This document shows, piece after piece, positions 1-9,768 of a stretch of DNA of 48,622 bases (within the stretch, counting starts at the first letter, position 1; every line of letters begins with the position of its first letter). The DNA is from an uncultured Verrucomicrobia subdivision 3 bacterium. GTDB taxonomy: Bacteria; Verrucomicrobiota; Verrucomicrobiia; Limisphaerales; UBA11358. The stretch covers positions 1-48,622 of the forward strand of contig CAIXBQ010000160.1 of NCBI GenBank assembly GCA_903917705.1. Reading direction: 5' to 3'. The notes under the pieces were generated by a model. The model saw only the letters and a program-made list of their open reading frames with translations, searched no databases and was not told the DNA's origin. The position numbers were made by a program, and so were the translations under genes.

Positions 1-757
1 GGGCAGGTTTCAGATATTTTTGTAGATTTAAGCAGAAAGATAATTCCATCGGCTCAAAACTGACAATTTCACTGACAGTGGCCACCTTTCTTGTCACGAA
101 ACCCTTTATTCATATGGGCTTAAACAAGCATGCCAAGGAAACGGTAAAGTTTTTTAACCTCTATCAAGGACTTACAAAAGCTGAGCCATGGGGTGGTAAA
201 GAAAACGGTAGCGATAAAGTTTTTTGCCTGGTCGTGAAGTTCCGGACCCTTTCCCATTCGCGCCAATTCGTGAAATTCGTGTCTGCTTTTCATCTTTCCC
301 CCATGCGCTGGGCGCTTAGCGCTTGGCATTTGGCCCGCACTTTCCGCCTTCCGCTATTTTTCCACGGGTCTACTTCCTCACCGAAGCACCGAAGCACTGA
401 AGCACCCCGTGCCCTTGGTGCCTTGGTGGTTAATTTTCGTTTTCAGTTTTCCAGGTTGGCCCGTGCGGCCCGCCCTTTCCGCCTTCTGACCTCTGACCTC
501 CGACCTCTGACCTCAAATTTTTCTTTTCCGGTCTGGTTTGGTCTGGTTTGGTCTGGTCTCCGGTCAGGGCTGGACCGGTTTTTGTACCGGTTTTGTACCG
601 GTTTTGTCCGCTCGGCCCCTGGCGCCTATCGCAGTTTATTGACCGACTGGTCGGGCCGATTCCGGGGTGGCCGGGAACTGCTATATGAGCACTTGAGATT
701 TAGCGGAACCGGGAGCAGTATTACTTGAAGACTGATGATGATTGTTTTTAGACGAGT
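1..757. other. Non-coding, repeat-rich intergenic region
   Basis: I find no convincing gene here. The long plus-strand reading frame is composed of low-complexity repeats and has no recognisable protein pattern. The stretch holds a near-duplicated AT-rich motif (AAACGGTAAAGTTTTTTAAC near 138-160 and a relative near 203-228), a GAAGCAC repeat near 383-405, and short tandem repeats at 485-609. The ATTCGTGAAATTCGTGTC-type string near 266-284 is a kind of spacer I associate with Verrucomicrobiota genomes. That association comes from memory and was not searched. Confidence 0.6.
485..609. repeat. Three adjacent short tandem repeats
   Basis: Three different imperfect microsatellites lie end to end. 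CTGACCTC-type units occupy about 485-514, GGTCTGGTTT units about 530-559, and TACCGGTTTTG units about 573-609. They are followed by the promoter side of the receiver-domain gene at 758. The units differ in length and sequence, so this is not a CRISPR array. Confidence 0.75.
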
Positions 758-1201
758 ATGAACACGCCTGCCGTCATGTCTCGGTTGCAGCCGCCGCGCA
801 TCGTCCTGCTGGATGATGAGCGGCACATGTTGCAACTGTACGAGCTGTATCTCCGCGACTGGTTTCATGAGCCGGAGCTGGTCGGGTTTCGTAATGGCGA
901 CGCCGCGTGGCTGGAACTGGAGCATGCTGCCGCGGACCTCCTCATCACGGACTGGCGGCATCCGGGCCTCGACGCCGGGGATCTGGTGCGAAAACTGGCG
1001 GCGGCGAGGATGAAGGTTCCGGTGCTGATCGTTTCGGCCTGCGATGCCGACTGCGTCCGGGAACTCGGCGGTTTGGGCTTCAAGGTGGCTTTCCTGCAGA
1101 AGCCCTTCGGTTATAAGCAGCTCTGGAAGGCGGTCAATGAGCTGGCCGGCCCGTGCGATTTTCCCGCCCACAGCACGGAATACATCCGGCAATTCGCCTG
1201 A
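758..1201 (+). CDS. Stand-alone response-regulator receiver domain protein
   Basis: This 147-aa protein has the CheY-type receiver fold and no output domain, so it should act through protein contacts after phosphorylation by a histidine kinase. Visible landmarks are the acidic pair D19-D20 after the first beta strand (IVLLDDE), the likely phosphoacceptor D65 in LLITDW, the switch residue S93 in LIVSA, and the conserved K115 in QKPF. No kinase gene is nearby. The first ATG is used, but a second in-frame ATG six codons later (776) is also possible. It ends 19 bp before the convergent GH2 gene. The partner and the pathway cannot be told from the sequence. Confidence 0.8.
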   Translation: MNTPAVMSRLQPPRIVLLDDERHMLQLYELYLRDWFHEPELVGFRNGDAAWLELEHAAADLLITDWRHPGLDAGDLVRKLAAARMKVPVLIVSACDADCVRELGGLGFKVAFLQKPFGYKQLWKAVNELAGPCDFPAHSTEYIRQFA

Positions 1202-1220
1202 CGGTGGGCGCGGGACGGGT

Positions 1221-3257
1221 TTAATCAGTTTTCAAGTTCCAGACGCATTCATCGTGTAGCTCCTGCCCGTTGTGCTTCGCGCGGGCCTCGACGTGGTTGG
1301 TGCCGGGCGCGAGCTTCACGCCGGGCCAGCGGAAGATGCCGTTGGTGCCGTCCTGTTTTTCGCCGAGCGAGACGCCGTTGAGGCTCAGTTCCACTTTCTC
1401 GGCGTTGGCGTAGATTTTCACCTCGGTGACGGCGTTGGTGCGTTCGGTGAACCGCCGGCTGGTGAGGTGGAGGACGGATTCATCCGACCAGTTGGCCTTG
1501 TAAAAATAGAAGGAATCTTTCTTCGTCTGCCGGTCGTAGGTGACTAGTCCCTTGGTGTTGCGGCCGGGAATCCCGCCTTCGTGCCGTGTGTCCACGGCGA
1601 AGTCGAACATGTTCCAGACAAACGTGCCCCAGACAAAAGGTCGCGCTTTCATCTGCGCCCAGGTGATTTCATGGACGACGTTCTGCCATTCTTCGGGATG
1701 CCACTGGCCGGTGGTCTTGGGACGCTGGGGATTGTCCTCGTGCTGGGCGATATTGGCACCCGCGCCGTATTCGCTGATGGCGATGCCGCCGTGCTGGCTG
1801 GAATCGCGGTGGCGGTTGAGCAGCCCCGCCATGTTGGTCGGCGGGCCGCCATACCAGCCCGGATAGACATTCCAGGCCAGCAGATCCAGGGTGCGATAGG
1901 CGTCGGCCCACGCCTTTTTCTCCACGCTCGCGGCGGCGATGGTGGGGCGGGTCGGGTCTTCCTGGTGCGCGAGCAGGTTGAGGGCGGCGATGTTGGTGTG
2001 TGGGTCGTCGGTGGACCCGTTGCCGATTTCGTTGAACAGGCTCCAGGCGAAAATCGCCGGGTGATTGATGTTTTGCCGGATGAGGTCGCGAAGCTGGCTG
2101 CTGCTGGTGGCCAGGAATTCGGAATTCTCGCGGACGGTGTTGACCTGCGGGATTTCCGCCCAGACGAGGATGCCGGCCCGGTCGCACAGGCTGTAAAAAT
2201 AATCGCTGTGCTGGTAGTGGCAGCAGCGGATGACCGTTGCCCCGATTTCTTTGAGCAGCGTGACGTCGCGTTCCATGTCGGTCTCGGAAATGGCCCAGCC
2301 CTTGTCCTGCATGTCCTGGTGACGGTTGACGCCATGCAGATGATACGGCTGGCCGTTCAGGAAAAATCCCAGCTCGGGATCCACCCGGTAAAAGCGCAGG
2401 CCGAGCGGCTGTTCGACGGAATCAACGATCTGGCCGTCCGCGCTCAGCTCCACGATGGCGCGGTAAAGGTATGGGTCCTTGCGCCCGTTCCACAAATGCG
2501 GGTTTGCCAGCGTGATGTGCAGCGACTGGTTTGCCGGTGCGGACGAAAGCGTGATTTCCCGGCTTTCCGCTGCGACTGTCTTCCCATCCGCGTCCATGAC
2601 TTTGGCGGTGAACTGCAACGGGCGATGATTTTTTGCGGCGCTTGAAAGATTTGCATTTATGTCCAGTTCGGCCTGCTTGGCCGAGACGCTGGTTTGCAGC
2701 CACGCGACTCCCGGCGAACCGTGGTCGGTCAAGGCGAAATGTTCTTCGCTGGTGACAATTAGATGGACCGGGCGATACAGCCCGCCATAGACGGAAAAAT
2801 CACCGCCTAATGGGGCGACGTCGGGAAACTTCTCGTTGCTGACCCGTACGGCCAGGAGATTCTTGCCGCTCGCATTCAACTGGGTGGTGATTTCAAAACC
2901 GAACGCGCCGAAGCCGCCGCGGTGTTCGCCCAAAAGCTTTCCGTTCAGATAAACCTCGGCCACCAGGCTCGCCGCCTCGAACCGGAGAAAAAATCTTTTC
3001 CCGTTTTCCGGCGTCGCGTCGAGCTCGCGGCGGTACCAGCCCGGCCCGCGATAATAGGATTTTCCCTGTTGCGCGTCCTGCCAGCCCCAGCAGTGCGGCA
3101 CGGAAACCGCCTGCCAGCTGGTGTCATTGAAATCCGCCGCCGCCGCGTTGGTGTGTTCGCCCGGGTTGAATTTCCAGCCGGCGTCGAGTAGCCGGTTTTC
3201 GCGGGCGAATGTGTTGAGGGAAAGGGCCAGCACCGCGGCGAAAGCTATTATGCGCAT
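1221..3257 (-). CDS. Secreted glycoside hydrolase family 2 (beta-galactosidase/glucuronidase type)
   Basis: This 678-aa protein starts with a signal peptide (hydrophobic residues 3-15). A sugar-binding jelly-roll domain follows at about 25-170 (motifs VPHCWGW, AEVYLNGK). Next come an immunoglobulin-like domain (about 180-290), a TIM barrel (about 295-590) and a short C-terminal beta domain. The GH2 catalytic residues are visible: acid/base E410 in WSLFNE and nucleophile E496 in ISEYGAG. The family removes terminal beta-linked galactose, glucuronic acid or mannose from plant or microbial polysaccharides. The exact sugar cannot be read here, and there is no polysaccharide-utilisation cluster around it. 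It probably works in the periplasm or outside the cell. Confidence 0.9.
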   Translation of the reverse strand: MRIIAFAAVLALSLNTFARENRLLDAGWKFNPGEHTNAAAADFNDTSWQAVSVPHCWGWQDAQQGKSYYRGPGWYRRELDATPENGKRFFLRFEAASLVAEVYLNGKLLGEHRGGFGAFGFEITTQLNASGKNLLAVRVSNEKFPDVAPLGGDFSVYGGLYRPVHLIVTSEEHFALTDHGSPGVAWLQTSVSAKQAELDINANLSSAAKNHRPLQFTAKVMDADGKTVAAESREITLSSAPANQSLHITLANPHLWNGRKDPYLYRAIVELSADGQIVDSVEQPLGLRFYRVDPELGFFLNGQPYHLHGVNRHQDMQDKGWAISETDMERDVTLLKEIGATVIRCCHYQHSDYFYSLCDRAGILVWAEIPQVNTVRENSEFLATSSSQLRDLIRQNINHPAIFAWSLFNEIGNGSTDDPHTNIAALNLLAHQEDPTRPTIAAASVEKKAWADAYRTLDLLAWNVYPGWYGGPPTNMAGLLNRHRDSSQHGGIAISEYGAGANIAQHEDNPQRPKTTGQWHPEEWQNVVHEITWAQMKARPFVWGTFVWNMFDFAVDTRHEGGIPGRNTKGLVTYDRQTKKDSFYFYKANWSDESVLHLTSRRFTERTNAVTEVKIYANAEKVELSLNGVSLGEKQDGTNGIFRWPGVKLAPGTNHVEARAKHNGQELHDECVWNLKTD

Positions 3258-3276
3258 GATTAAATCATGCCAAAAC

Positions 3277-4644
3277 TCACGCCGGCGGCAAACGCAAAGT
3301 GGCGTCCAGCGGCGGCAGTTCCGTCAAAACTTTCCCGCCCGTGCCGCCGCCGAGCCGCTGCAGCTTTTCGCCCGAGGGTTTGATGCGGGATTCATAGCTG
3401 CCCACGGCCTGGTTGAATGCCTTGTTCGCCGTCTCCAGGCCGCCCCGGATTTTTTCCAGATGCTCCGTGAAGGTGACGACGCGGATGAACAGTTCCTGCG
3501 CGGCTTCGGCAATCTTCTGCGCGTTCTCCGTCTGCGCGTGTTGCTGCCAGCTTACGCTTACCGAACGCAGCAGCGCGATGAGGGAGGCCGGCGTCGCCAG
3601 CAAGATCCGTTTCTCCGCCGCCCAGATGATCAGGTCGTGGTCGCCCTCGAGCGCCGCGCTGAACAGCGATTCCGCCGGCACGAACAGCACCACATAATCC
3701 AGCGCGTTCGGAAACTGGCGCGGATAATCGCGCTCGGCCAGCGCCTTGATGGTGCCCTTCAATTTCGCCGCGTGCGCCGCCAGCGCCTCCGCGCGTTTCA
3801 CCGGCTCGGCGGATTCCAGCGCGGTGAGAAAATCAAAGTCCGGCACTTTTGCGTCCACGATGATGAAGCGGTCCCCCGGCAGTTTGACGATGAGGTCCGG
3901 CCGGTTCTCGCCGGACGACGTCTGCTCCGTGAAATCGCAGTGCGCGCTCATGCCCGCCGCCTCGACGACGCGCCGCAAGGTTTCCTCGCCCCACCGGCCG
4001 CGCGCCTGGTTCGAGTGCAGCACCAGTCGGAATTGCTGCGTTTCCTGCGCGAGCGTGGTGCTCTGTTGCGAAAGCAGCTCCAGCTGTTTTTTCACTTCGC
4101 CCAGCGTCGAGGATTGCGCCGCGCTGCTTGACTGCAAATTCTTCTGGTAGGTTTCCAGCTGCTGTTTGAGCGGTTCGACCAGCCCTTTGATGGCCTCCTG
4201 CCGCTGCGCGAGCTCGCCTTTGGCCGTCTCTTGAAACTTGCCGAACGACTGTTCCGCCAGCCGTAAAAATTCCGGGGCGGACTGTTTAAGCGCATCGGCG
4301 CTCAGCGCCTTGAACGTGTCGCGCAGATCGGCCAGCGCCTTTTCCTGCGCGGTTTTCGCTTCCCTCAGGGTCTGCTCGTGAAGCTTTTTTTGTTCGGTCA
4401 GTATCTTCTCCGCGGCCGCCTGGTTTGCTTGCGCGGTGGCATGGGCGGTTTTGGTTTGGGAGAGCTGTTCCCGCGTTTCGGCGATCTCCTTCTCGCGCTG
4501 GGTGAGCTGCTGGCGTAATTCGTTTTCCAGACGCGCATCGGCCGGCGCCGCCGGCGCCTGTCCGCGTCCCAGCAGCCAGCCGATGAGCAGGCCCAGCCCG
4601 CCGCCGAGGGCGAGGCCGATAAAAAGGTAGGCGCCGTTGGACAT
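3277..4644 (-). CDS. rmuC: DNA recombination protein RmuC
   Basis: This 455-aa protein matches RmuC, which limits inversions and rearrangements at short inverted repeats and has been linked to phage restriction. It has an N-terminal membrane helix (about residues 5-25), a long coiled coil (about 38-205) and the C-terminal nuclease-like RmuC domain (about 210-420). The family signatures RGRWGEETL (215-223), RPDLIVKLP (248-256) and IIVDAKVP (261-268) are present. The last carries a D-x-K of the PD-(D/E)xK fold. It lies 2 bp downstream of the MGMT-like gene on the same strand, so the two are probably cotranscribed. That would pair two DNA-maintenance functions. Confidence 0.93.
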   Translation of the reverse strand: MSNGAYLFIGLALGGGLGLLIGWLLGRGQAPAAPADARLENELRQQLTQREKEIAETREQLSQTKTAHATAQANQAAAEKILTEQKKLHEQTLREAKTAQEKALADLRDTFKALSADALKQSAPEFLRLAEQSFGKFQETAKGELAQRQEAIKGLVEPLKQQLETYQKNLQSSSAAQSSTLGEVKKQLELLSQQSTTLAQETQQFRLVLHSNQARGRWGEETLRRVVEAAGMSAHCDFTEQTSSGENRPDLIVKLPGDRFIIVDAKVPDFDFLTALESAEPVKRAEALAAHAAKLKGTIKALAERDYPRQFPNALDYVVLFVPAESLFSAALEGDHDLIIWAAEKRILLATPASLIALLRSVSVSWQQHAQTENAQKIAEAAQELFIRVVTFTEHLEKIRGGLETANKAFNQAVGSYESRIKPSGEKLQRLGGGTGGKVLTELPPLDATLRLPPA

Positions 4645-4646
4645 GG

Positions 4647-5078
4647 TCAGTGCAGTTTGGTGAAAAGCTTGGTTTCGTAATCGGCCACCAGCCTCCGTTT
4701 GCCTTTGGCGATGATCTCATGCCCTTCGGCGCGCAGGCGGCTGGCGACCCCTTCGATGCCGCCGGGATATTTCGGGTTGATCTCCCCGCCGGTCTTGAGT
4801 GTGCGCCAGTACGGCGTGACGCGTTTCGCGCCTTCCGTTTCCGCCTCGGCGGCGGCATGCGCGGCAATCCACGAAAAAACCCCGGTCGTCAGCGGACAGG
4901 CGAACGTCACTTGATGTTTGGTGGCCAGGGCGACGCGGAGCTCGTTGATGGTGACCACGCGGCCCTTGGGCACCTGTTTCATCAGCGCATCCACCTCCAA
5001 TGGGGCGGGGATGACCATGGTTTTGGGCAGGTCTTTGCTGGTGGCCAGTTTTTCGCGCCAGGACTTTTTAGGTTTCAT
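4647..5078 (-). CDS. MGMT/alkyltransferase-like DNA-binding protein without active cysteine
   Basis: This 143-aa protein resembles the DNA-binding domain of O6-alkylguanine alkyltransferases. A winged-helix portion (residues about 25-75, KGRVVTINELRVALA) is followed by a VTPYWRTLK...GGEINPKYPGG segment. The family's PCHR active-site motif is missing, and TPYWR stands at about that place. It may therefore act like alkyltransferase-like (ATL) proteins, which recognise alkylated guanine and pass it to nucleotide excision repair without repairing it themselves. That functional reading is inference. It is followed 2 bp later by rmuC and is preceded by ridA on the same strand. Confidence 0.75.
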   Translation of the reverse strand: MKPKKSWREKLATSKDLPKTMVIPAPLEVDALMKQVPKGRVVTINELRVALATKHQVTFACPLTTGVFSWIAAHAAAEAETEGAKRVTPYWRTLKTGGEINPKYPGGIEGVASRLRAEGHEIIAKGKRRLVADYETKLFTKLH

Positions 5079-5161
5079 AGACGGCGTTTATTGGTGGCCG
5101 GAATTCCTGCGGGCCGGACCCAAAACTGACGGCCCGCCGGGGTCCCCGTCCTGTCGGTGAA

Positions 5162-5545
5162 TCAAAAGTGTGCCACCACTTCAATTTCCACGCCGGCGCC
5201 CTTGGGCAGGCCGGCGACTTGGATCGTCGAACGCGCCGGGAAATTATCCGTGAAATACTTCGCATAGACTTCATTCATGCCGGCGAAGTTCGCGAGGTCG
5301 GTGAGAAACACCGTGCTTTTCACGACGTTGGCAAAGGTGAGGTTTTGGTCGTCGAGGATGGCCTTGACGTTTTCCAGCACGCGTGTGGTTTGCACCTTGA
5401 TGTCGCCGGTGAGGAGGTTGCCATCCTTCGGGTCAATCGGGATCTGGCCGGCGCAGAACAGCAGGTCGCCGACGCGGACCGCATGGTTGTAGGGGCCGAC
5501 GGCGGCCGGTGATTTCGCGGGTTTGATGATGGTTTTGGTGGCCAT
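5162..5545 (-). CDS. ridA: RidA family enamine/imine deaminase
   Basis: At 127 aa this has the usual RidA length. RidA hydrolyses reactive 2-aminoacrylate and other enamines made by PLP enzymes, releasing ammonia and preventing damage to PLP-dependent proteins. The conserved arginine falls exactly at R105 in PARSTIQVAGLPKGA, and E120 follows in GVEIEVVA. The ATG at 5545 is chosen over a TTG seven codons upstream because it gives the family length and the MATKTIIKPAKSPAAVGPYN start. It lies 83 bp upstream of the MGMT-like gene, and the divergent rnr gene begins at 5730. Confidence 0.92.
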   Translation of the reverse strand: MATKTIIKPAKSPAAVGPYNHAVRVGDLLFCAGQIPIDPKDGNLLTGDIKVQTTRVLENVKAILDDQNLTFANVVKSTVFLTDLANFAGMNEVYAKYFTDNFPARSTIQVAGLPKGAGVEIEVVAHF

Positions 5546-5729
5546 AAGATGATTTGTTTGGTTCAAAAAGGCGCTGCCAGTCTGTCCCTTTTGTGCGCCA
5601 GCGTCAAGGTGCGGCGGTGGGGCCGGGTCGTCGCTTGAATTCGCGGCTTCACTTCCGGCCGGCTTGGGCCTAGCCTTCCGGTTAAGGGATGCTGGGGTAC
5701 AATGCCTGCGCCTTGGGGCGAAATAATAT

Positions 5730-8120
5730 ATGAACGATCAAATCCTCCGTCTGCTGGCCCAAAAAAACTATGCGCCGGCGAATGTGCCGGAACTGCTGCG
5801 GCTGCTGCGGCTGCCGCCCAATCGCCAGCAGGAGTTGCAGGCCGCTTTGCAGAAGTTGGAGCTATCCGGCGGGGTCGCCCGCATCAAGGGGAACCGCTAC
5901 ATCTGTCCGCGCGAGGCGGATTTGATTCCCGGCCGCATCCGCATGAATCGGGCGGGCAAGGGTTTTCTTCAGCCGGACGATTCCTCGCTCAAGGAGATCG
6001 CCATCCCCGAAAGCGCCACCGGCACGGCATTGCACGAAGACCGCGTGCTGGTGCGCCGCGACGTGCGGCGGGCAAATTTCCGCGCCGATGATCCGGAGAC
6101 CGGCACGGTCGTCCGCATTTTGGAGCGTCAGCGCACGCAGATCGTCGGCACATTGCAGCAGAGCAAGCAGTTTCTCTATGTCATCCCCGATGACCCGCGG
6201 ATTCCGCATGATGTTTATGTGCCGCCGCCGCGTGACACCGGCCGGCCCGCGCGCGTCGGCGACAAGGTGGTGGTTGAACTGCGCGAATGGGAATCGCGCC
6301 ACACCAATCCCGAAGGCGAAATCGTGGAGGTGCTCGGCGCGCCGGACGCGGAAGGCGTGGACATGCTGTCCGTGCTCCGCCAATACGACCTGCCGCTGCA
6401 TTTTCCCAAGGCGGTGCTCGCCGAGGCGCATGCCATCGGCTCAACGGTTCATCCGCACGATCTCGCCGGCCGGCTGGATTGCCGGTCCCATCAGGTCGTC
6501 ACGATTGATCCCGATGATGCGAAAGATTTCGACGACGCGATCTGCCTGGAGCGCGTGTCGCCGGAGCAATGGCGGTTGTGGGTTCATATCGCGGATGTCT
6601 CGCACTACGTCAAGCCCGGCACGGCGCTTGATGAGGAGGCGCGCCGGCGCGGCAACTCCACCTACCTCGTGGATCGCGTCATCCCCATGCTGCCGGAAGC
6701 GTTGAGCAATGAGCTGTGTTCGCTCAAGCCGGACGTGGATCGCCTGACCAAGTGCGTGGAATTTCTCGTTTCGAACGATGGGCGCGTGTTGCACACGAAG
6801 TTTCATGCCGCAGTCATCCATTCGCACCGCCGCTTCGCCTACGCCCAGGTGCTGGCAATTTTGCAGCGCGAACCGGCGGCCGATCCGGTTGAGCAGATGC
6901 TGCATTCGGCGCATCAGCTCGCGCAGAAGATCCGCCGGCACCGGTTCAAGAACGGTTCGCTCGACCTGGATTTTCCGGAAACCAAAATCCGGCTGGATGA
7001 ACAGGGAAAAATCCTGCGCATCGAGAAGAACGAGAACGACGTGTCGCACCAGTTGATTGAGGAATTCATGCTGCTCGCGAACGAGGCGGTCGCCGCGCGC
7101 CTGATGAGTTTGCGGGCGCCCGCGATTTACCGCATCCACGAGGAGCCGGATGCGCGGCGCCTGCAGGAATACCGGCAGGAAGTGATGGCGCATCACGTTC
7201 CCTGCGGCAACTTGAGCCAGCCGGCGGAAGTTCAAAGGCTGCTTCAGAAACTGGGCACGCTGCCGATTGGCTCGGCGTTGAAGATTGGTTTTCTCAAGTC
7301 GCTCCGGCGGGCTTGCTACTCAGTGGAGCCGCTCGGCCATTACGGATTGGCCAAACAGAAATACACGCACTTCACCTCCCCGATCCGCCGTTACGCGGAT
7401 CTCGTGGTCCATCGCGCGCTGTTTGACCAGCGCGCGGTGAAGGGCGCCGCGCTCAAGGAGGTTGCCGAACATATCTCGGTGACGGAGCGTAATTCTGCCG
7501 ACGCCGAGCGTGACAGCAAGGACGTGAAGCTGTTCGCGTTCCTGAAGGCGCAGCTGGCTTCCGGCGCGCCGGTGAAATATCCCGCGCTGGTGACCGATGT
7601 GCGGAATTTCGGTTTCTTCGTGGATGTGACCGGCCTGGCGATGAGCGGCCTCGTGCCGTTGTCGCTGATTGAGGACGATTTCTATGTGTTCGACGAAATG
7701 CGGCGGAACCTCGTCGGCCGCCGCACGCGCCGGATGATCCGGCTCGGCGACCGGCTCACCGTGCAGGTCGCGAAAGTGGATATGTTCAAAAAACAGGTGG
7801 ATTTCTGTCTGGCCGTGGCCGAGCGCAAGCCGGCTTCGCCGCGCCCGCAGATGGCCCGGCCCGCGCCCGCGCGGCCGCAGCCGTTTCAGCCGCGCAAAAA
7901 GTCTCCTCCGTTCCGGACCGAAACCCGGCGCCCGCCTTCGGCGCGACGGGAAGATTCGCGCCGGCCCGGTTCGTCCCCGTCGTCCTCGCGCCCGGAGGCG
8001 TCCCGCCCGTCGGATGCGCGGCCGGCGATGTTTCGCACTTCGGGTTCTCAGTTGCCGACCTCGCAGCGACCGCTGCTGAAATCCAGCGGCAGCCGCAGTT
8101 TTTCAAAACGTCGGCGCTGA
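5730..8120 (+). CDS. rnr: Ribonuclease R (VacB/RNB family exoribonuclease)
   Basis: This 796-aa protein is a 3'-to-5' exoribonuclease that degrades structured RNA. It has a winged-helix start (residues 1-60) and cold-shock-like OB domains (about 65-205). The RNB catalytic domain runs from about 247 to 575, with the aspartate cluster IDPDDAKDFDDA at 259-270. An S1 domain lies at about 615-695 (YPALVTDVRNFGFFVDVTG). The last 90 residues are a basic tail rich in Pro, Arg and Ser, probably disordered and RNA-binding. The length fits RNase R rather than the shorter RNase II. The ATG at 5730 is the only well-placed start. Confidence 0.95.
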   Translation: MNDQILRLLAQKNYAPANVPELLRLLRLPPNRQQELQAALQKLELSGGVARIKGNRYICPREADLIPGRIRMNRAGKGFLQPDDSSLKEIAIPESATGTALHEDRVLVRRDVRRANFRADDPETGTVVRILERQRTQIVGTLQQSKQFLYVIPDDPRIPHDVYVPPPRDTGRPARVGDKVVVELREWESRHTNPEGEIVEVLGAPDAEGVDMLSVLRQYDLPLHFPKAVLAEAHAIGSTVHPHDLAGRLDCRSHQVVTIDPDDAKDFDDAICLERVSPEQWRLWVHIADVSHYVKPGTALDEEARRRGNSTYLVDRVIPMLPEALSNELCSLKPDVDRLTKCVEFLVSNDGRVLHTKFHAAVIHSHRRFAYAQVLAILQREPAADPVEQMLHSAHQLAQKIRRHRFKNGSLDLDFPETKIRLDEQGKILRIEKNENDVSHQLIEEFMLLANEAVAARLMSLRAPAIYRIHEEPDARRLQEYRQEVMAHHVPCGNLSQPAEVQRLLQKLGTLPIGSALKIGFLKSLRRACYSVEPLGHYGLAKQKYTHFTSPIRRYADLVVHRALFDQRAVKGAALKEVAEHISVTERNSADAERDSKDVKLFAFLKAQLASGAPVKYPALVTDVRNFGFFVDVTGLAMSGLVPLSLIEDDFYVFDEMRRNLVGRRTRRMIRLGDRLTVQVAKVDMFKKQVDFCLAVAERKPASPRPQMARPAPARPQPFQPRKKSPPFRTETRRPPSARREDSRRPGSSPSSSRPEASRPSDARPAMFRTSGSQLPTSQRPLLKSSGSRSFSKRRR

Positions 8121-8187
8121 TGGCCTCCGGCTGTGCTTTTCATTCGCCCGCCATCCATGGGGCTGCTATCCTGCGCCGCCAATTTGA

Positions 8188-9756
8188 ATGTCTGCCCAGC
8201 CCCACAACGACCACGTCAGCGCGGCGAAGAAAACCGAGGTTCTCGCCGCGCAGTTGAAAGCCGCCGCCGGGATTCTTGAACAGGCGGCGGCCAACCGCGC
8301 GCTCCTTGCCGGGCTTTCTGTCGAGGACCGCACGCGGTTGCTCAAGGCGGCGGGGGACATCTACTGCCCCGACGTGGCGCAGCGCCGTCGGCTCGTGAAG
8401 GCCAGCGTCAAACAGCGCAAGGCTGAGAAAACCCGCCGCGACCAGTCGAAACTCCACGAAACCGGCATCCGCAAATTGCGTCGCGAAAAAGTGTTCACCA
8501 CGCCGAACGTCTTTCCGCCGAAAGAATTCGCCCAGCAGGAAGTCGCCGGCAACCCCGATTTCCGCGAAGTCGTCGAGCCGCAGAACTGCTACATCTGCAA
8601 ACAGGATTACTCGCAGATCCATCACTTCTACGACCAGCTTTGCCCGAAGTGCGCGGACTTGAACTTTTTCAAGCGCACCGAATCGGCGGATTTGCGCGGG
8701 CGCGTGGCGCTGCTCACCGGCGGTCGCGTGAAAATCGGCTACCAGGCGGGTATCAAGCTTCTCCGCGCCGGTGCCCAGCTCATCGTCTGCACCCGCTTTC
8801 CGCGCGACTCGGCCATTCGCTACGCGGCGGAACCGGATTTTCAGGACTGGGGCCATCGGCTGGAGATTTTTGGTTTGGATTTGCGCCACACGCCCAGTGT
8901 GGAGGCGTTTTGCAAGCATCTGCTCGCGACGCGCTCGCGGCTCGATTTCATCATCAATAACGCCTGCCAGACCGTGCGGCGCCCGCCGGACTTTTACGAA
9001 CACATGATGGAGCGTGAGAACGGGTCGTTGCACGACCTGCCACCGGAAGCAGCCAAATTGCTCGGAGCCTATGAAGGTTTGCGCGGCTACCACATGCTGC
9101 CGGAAGGCGACGCGGCGGTGGCCACCCGGCGCATGTCGCAGGTCGCCGGACTCACGCACGCGGCGGAGTTGTCACAAATTCCCATGCTGCCGGACGAGCT
9201 TGCCGCCCAGAAAGATTTGTTTCCCGAAGGCAAATTAGACCAGGATTTGCAGCAGGTGGATTTGCGCGAGCGCAATTCCTGGCGGCTCCTCATGCACGAG
9301 GTCCCCGCCGTGGAACTGCTCGAAGTGCAACTCGTCAACGCCATCGCGCCGTTCATTCTCAACGCGCGGCTCAAGCCGCTGATGCTCCGCGCGCCGGAGC
9401 GCGACAAGCACATCGTCAACGTCTCGGCGGTGGAGGGGCAGTTTTACCGGAAGTTCAAGACCACCCGGCATCCACACACGAACATGGCCAAGGCCGCGCT
9501 CAACATGATGACCCGCACCTCGGCGGCGGACTACCATGCCGACGGCATCCACATGAACGCCGTGGATACCGGCTGGGTGACGGATGAGGACCCGGTGCAC
9601 ATCGCCGAGCGCAAGGTGGCGGAGCACCGCTTCCATCCGCCGCTGGACATCGTGGACGGTGCGGCGCGCATCGTGGACCCGATCATCGCCGGTTTTAACA
9701 CCGGCGAACACATCTGGGGAAAATTCCTGAAGGATTACCGCGAGACGGATTGGTGA
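8188..9756 (+). CDS. Short-chain dehydrogenase/reductase with an N-terminal zinc ribbon
   Basis: This 522-aa protein is about twice the size of a classical SDR. A helical N-terminal part (1-125) is followed by a four-cysteine zinc-ribbon-like segment (C134, C137, C152, C155; CYIC...LCPKC). The Rossmann domain begins near 170 with a GGRVKIG nucleotide-binding turn (178-184), an NNA motif (257-259) and an active-site-like Ser413. The catalytic YxxxK is altered: the lysine is K435 (MAK), but threonine 431 stands at the tyrosine position. I recall similar uncharacterised proteins in bacteria and eukaryotes. NAD(P) binding is likely, but the substrate is unknown. It follows rnr by 67 bp on the same strand. 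Confidence 0.8.
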   Translation: MSAQPHNDHVSAAKKTEVLAAQLKAAAGILEQAAANRALLAGLSVEDRTRLLKAAGDIYCPDVAQRRRLVKASVKQRKAEKTRRDQSKLHETGIRKLRREKVFTTPNVFPPKEFAQQEVAGNPDFREVVEPQNCYICKQDYSQIHHFYDQLCPKCADLNFFKRTESADLRGRVALLTGGRVKIGYQAGIKLLRAGAQLIVCTRFPRDSAIRYAAEPDFQDWGHRLEIFGLDLRHTPSVEAFCKHLLATRSRLDFIINNACQTVRRPPDFYEHMMERENGSLHDLPPEAAKLLGAYEGLRGYHMLPEGDAAVATRRMSQVAGLTHAAELSQIPMLPDELAAQKDLFPEGKLDQDLQQVDLRERNSWRLLMHEVPAVELLEVQLVNAIAPFILNARLKPLMLRAPERDKHIVNVSAVEGQFYRKFKTTRHPHTNMAKAALNMMTRTSAADYHADGIHMNAVDTGWVTDEDPVHIAERKVAEHRFHPPLDIVDGAARIVDPIIAGFNTGEHIWGKFLKDYRETDW

Positions 9757-9768
9757 GGAGTGTTCCGC

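Noticed and set aside
485-609. A CRISPR array or a coding repeat in the left region
   Set aside because: Three unrelated microsatellites with very short units and no spacers.
78-728. A 216-codon plus-strand frame in the left repeat region
   Set aside because: It is made largely of low-complexity repeats, matches no family, and its composition follows the repeats; the region reads as non-coding.
3121-4131. A 336-codon plus-strand frame opposite rmuC
   Set aside because: Antisense shadow, Arg-rich composition, no family pattern; the rmuC frame has recognised motifs.
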